Assembly (NCBI RefSeq): GCF_900176885.1
Contig: NZ_LT839648.1
Span: 29,720-93,719, forward strand
Reading direction: 5' to 3'
DNA: 64,000 nt
Source: Oceanobacillus senegalensis
GTDB lineage: Bacteria > Bacillota > Bacilli > Bacillales > Amphibacillaceae
Every line of letters starts with the position of its first letter. The stretch's first letter is position 1. The position numbers and the translations under genes were made by a program. Shown piece by piece: positions 62,885-64,000 of the stretch. A model generated the notes under the pieces. It was not told the origin of the DNA and searched no databases. It was given only the letters and a program-made list of their open reading frames with translations.

Positions 62885-63040
62885 TTCCGAGATTAGTAGG
62901 ATGTTTGCGAATAGGGGTGGAAAAAACGTCATGATAAATCATCTCAGTTAATTCTTTCTCAAAGAACCAAGAGGAAATTAAAGAGCATTATAAAGAAAGA
63001 GGAAAAGAGTATATACTACCAGGAGAAGGGATTTAAAAAG
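62885..63040 (+). pseudogene. Minimal LXG fragment and toxin remnant (cassette K)
   Basis: Only about 25 bp of the LXG copy remain (to ATGTTTGCGA), joined to a toxin-like tail whose frame reads NQEEIKEHYKERGKEYILPG and stops near 63035. No start. The most decayed cassette. Confidence 0.55.
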
Positions 63041-63052
63041 GAGGAATAGTAA

Positions 63053-63294
63053 GTGACAAGAGATGAGATTGCTCATTTATTAGATGGAATATTAGATAAA
63101 GAATTAGGAGATTTAGATATTCCTTAGGGACAAAGGAACCTTATTACGACAAGATTTATTTTTGGGATCATGAACAAGAACCGGAAGACCCTAACGATAT
63201 GAGTAACATGTACTTTTTAGTAAACGGTATGGATGAATTCTTAAATCATCTATACGAGAAGAAGTATGAACCATTGCGAGGAGATAAAGATTAA
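63053..63294 (+). pseudogene. Broken SUKH immunity gene (cassette K)
   Basis: GTG 63053 with AAAAAGGAGG upstream starts TRDEIAHLLDGILDKELGDL, but a stop follows at 63125; then, in another frame, a SUKH C terminus continues (GTKEPYYDKIYFWDHEQEPE, YFLVNGMDEFLNHLYEKKYE). The middle of the gene has been deleted. Its last stop overlaps the next ATG. Confidence 0.7.
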
Positions 63295-63734
63295 TGAGTT
63301 ATCATTCTATAAACATAAACCAAGGTAATAGTTTTTATCCAGTGACTGAAAACGAAATAAAAGAGGTTGAAATGGAACTTGATTTAACACTTCCTAAGGA
63401 GTTAGTTCATTTTTATATGGAGGTTGGCTACGGATTTATGAAAGGTTCAGCGTTTAATATTAATCGTATTATGGACCCATATTCAGTAAGAGATTTTCGA
63501 TTAAGAGTTAATGATTTTGAGTTTTATCCCGACATAGAAATCTATGATGAATTTGAGAATAACAAACTAATATTTTTTGAAGGCAGTGAATCAGCCTTCA
63601 TGTCAATCGAATTAAATGAAAATAATAGAAGTCCAGTTTACTATTATGATATTCAAATTGCCACTTCTCTTGAAGAATTTTTAAGGAAGGTAGAGAAAAA
63701 TGATAAATATTACTTGGAGTTACTAGCTGATTAA
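63294..63734 (+). CDS. SMI1/KNR4 (SUKH) immunity protein
   Basis: A 146-residue SUKH protein: FYPVTENEIKEVEMELDLTL, YMEVGYGFMKG, NINRIMDPYSVRDFRLR and YYYDIQIATSLEEFLRKV. Closely related to 61358 and 63814. GCGAGGAGA lies upstream and the ATG overlaps the stop of the broken SUKH gene (TAATG). Orphan immunity gene. Confidence 0.87.
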   Translation: MSYHSININQGNSFYPVTENEIKEVEMELDLTLPKELVHFYMEVGYGFMKGSAFNINRIMDPYSVRDFRLRVNDFEFYPDIEIYDEFENNKLIFFEGSESAFMSIELNENNRSPVYYYDIQIATSLEEFLRKVEKNDKYYLELLAD

Positions 63735-63746
63735 ATATTGATAAAA

Positions 63747-63782
63747 CATACCTTGAATGATTACGCCTTTCAAGGTTTTTTC
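63747..63782 (+). terminator. Intrinsic terminator
   Basis: ACCTTGAA pairs with TTTCAAGGT and is followed by TTTTT. Same design as the terminators at 61202 and 61828. Confidence 0.78.
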
Positions 63783-63813
63783 AAATTTATTATTTAAAGG
63801 AGGAAAGTAATTT

Positions 63814-64000
63814 ATGAGATTTGATTTTATTAAAAATCAAGTTGGTAATCAGTTTTTCCCTGTAAGTGAAAAAGAAATAGAGAAAGTTGAATCAACCTTA
63901 GGATTAAAATTTCCTTATGATTTAAGGGAATTCCTTATAGAAGTTGGTTATGGTTTTCTTAGGAGGTCTGAATATAACGTCAATCGGATTATGGGACCTA
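63814..64000 (+). CDS. SMI1/KNR4 (SUKH) immunity protein, cut by window end
   Basis: The first 62 codons of a third SUKH protein of the same subfamily: FFPVSEKEIEKVESTLGLKF, LIEVGYGFLRR and YNVNRIMGP. AAAGGAGG precedes ATG 63814. The array therefore continues beyond the window. Confidence 0.85.
   Translation, partial: MRFDFIKNQVGNQFFPVSEKEIEKVESTLGLKFPYDLREFLIEVGYGFLRRSEYNVNRIMGP

Noticed and set aside
46392..64000. Reading the array as an assembly artefact
   Set aside because: The copies have different breakpoints, different frameshifts and different downstream genes, which repeat collapse would not create. Long reads would still be the proper check.
1..64000. tRNA or rRNA genes
   Set aside because: I saw no cloverleaf-like GGTTC-containing tRNA ends or rRNA text on either strand; detection by eye is limited.

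Overview
The window reads as chromosomal DNA of a low-GC, Gram-positive, aerobic member of the Bacillaceae (Oceanobacillus/Virgibacillus/Bacillus-like). The evidence is AGGAGG-type ribosome-binding sites with ATG/GTG/TTG starts, a WxL surface-protein cluster, a YwqC/YwqD/YwqE-type capsule regulatory trio with a candidate EAR RNA, BsrG/TxpA-like small toxins, an interspersed Bacillaceae repeat and an LXG (type VII secretion) polymorphic-toxin locus. Species cannot be fixed from the sequence alone.

Layout. 1-6.9 kb: a 20-bp-period repeat array and one copy of a ~250-bp duplicated element; a secreted EEP-family hydrolase; an HxlR regulator facing a flavin operon (two LLM-type monooxygenases, an FMN reductase, a small ORF, a DoxX membrane protein); then a 38-unit 20-bp tandem array, the second copy of the duplicated element and a third 20-bp-period array. 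6.9-9.8 kb (minus): a compact WxL cluster of one DUF916/DUF3324 membrane anchor and two WxL proteins. 10.2-27.5 kb (plus): a capsule/exopolysaccharide operon with chain-length regulator, tyrosine kinase, candidate EAR antitermination RNA, phosphatase, CapD-type dehydratase, initiating phosphosugar transferase, epimerases, UDP-sugar dehydrogenase, glycosyltransferases, Wzy, Wzx, an acetyltransferase and an asparagine-synthase-like enzyme without the glutaminase cysteine. 27.5-29.8 kb: decayed spacer, an XRE regulator, a possible comK fragment and an IS3-type relic. 29.8-36.5 kb: a carrier with two M20 amidohydrolases (plus), convergent with a LarA-superfamily protein and an atypical Nramp-like transporter (minus). 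37.2-44.1 kb: an operon with cupin, TRAP transporter, IclR regulator, CitE-like lyase, MaoC hydratase and CaiB-type CoA transferase, consistent with uptake and CoA-dependent cleavage of a C5-type dicarboxylate. 44.4-46 kb: a type I-like small toxin and an orphan ParB-like gene.

46.4-64 kb (running off the end): the most unusual region. One full-length LXG toxin gene with its immunity genes is followed by about ten partial copies of the same gene. Each partial copy keeps part of the conserved pre-toxin region, then either a different C-terminal toxin domain or none, then a different immunity gene. Many toxin parts are frameshifted or lack start signals, while most immunity genes stay open with good ribosome-binding sites. 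Conserved ~85-bp junction blocks (palindrome plus terminator-like hairpin) precede several copies; chimeric immunity fragments, a serine-recombinase relic and a second small basic/hydrophobic peptide gene lie inside. This looks like a toxin-switching and immunity-memory cassette array, analogous to the orphan modules of CDI and Rhs systems but built on an LXG toxin.

Functions are inferred from motifs read by eye; no database search was run.
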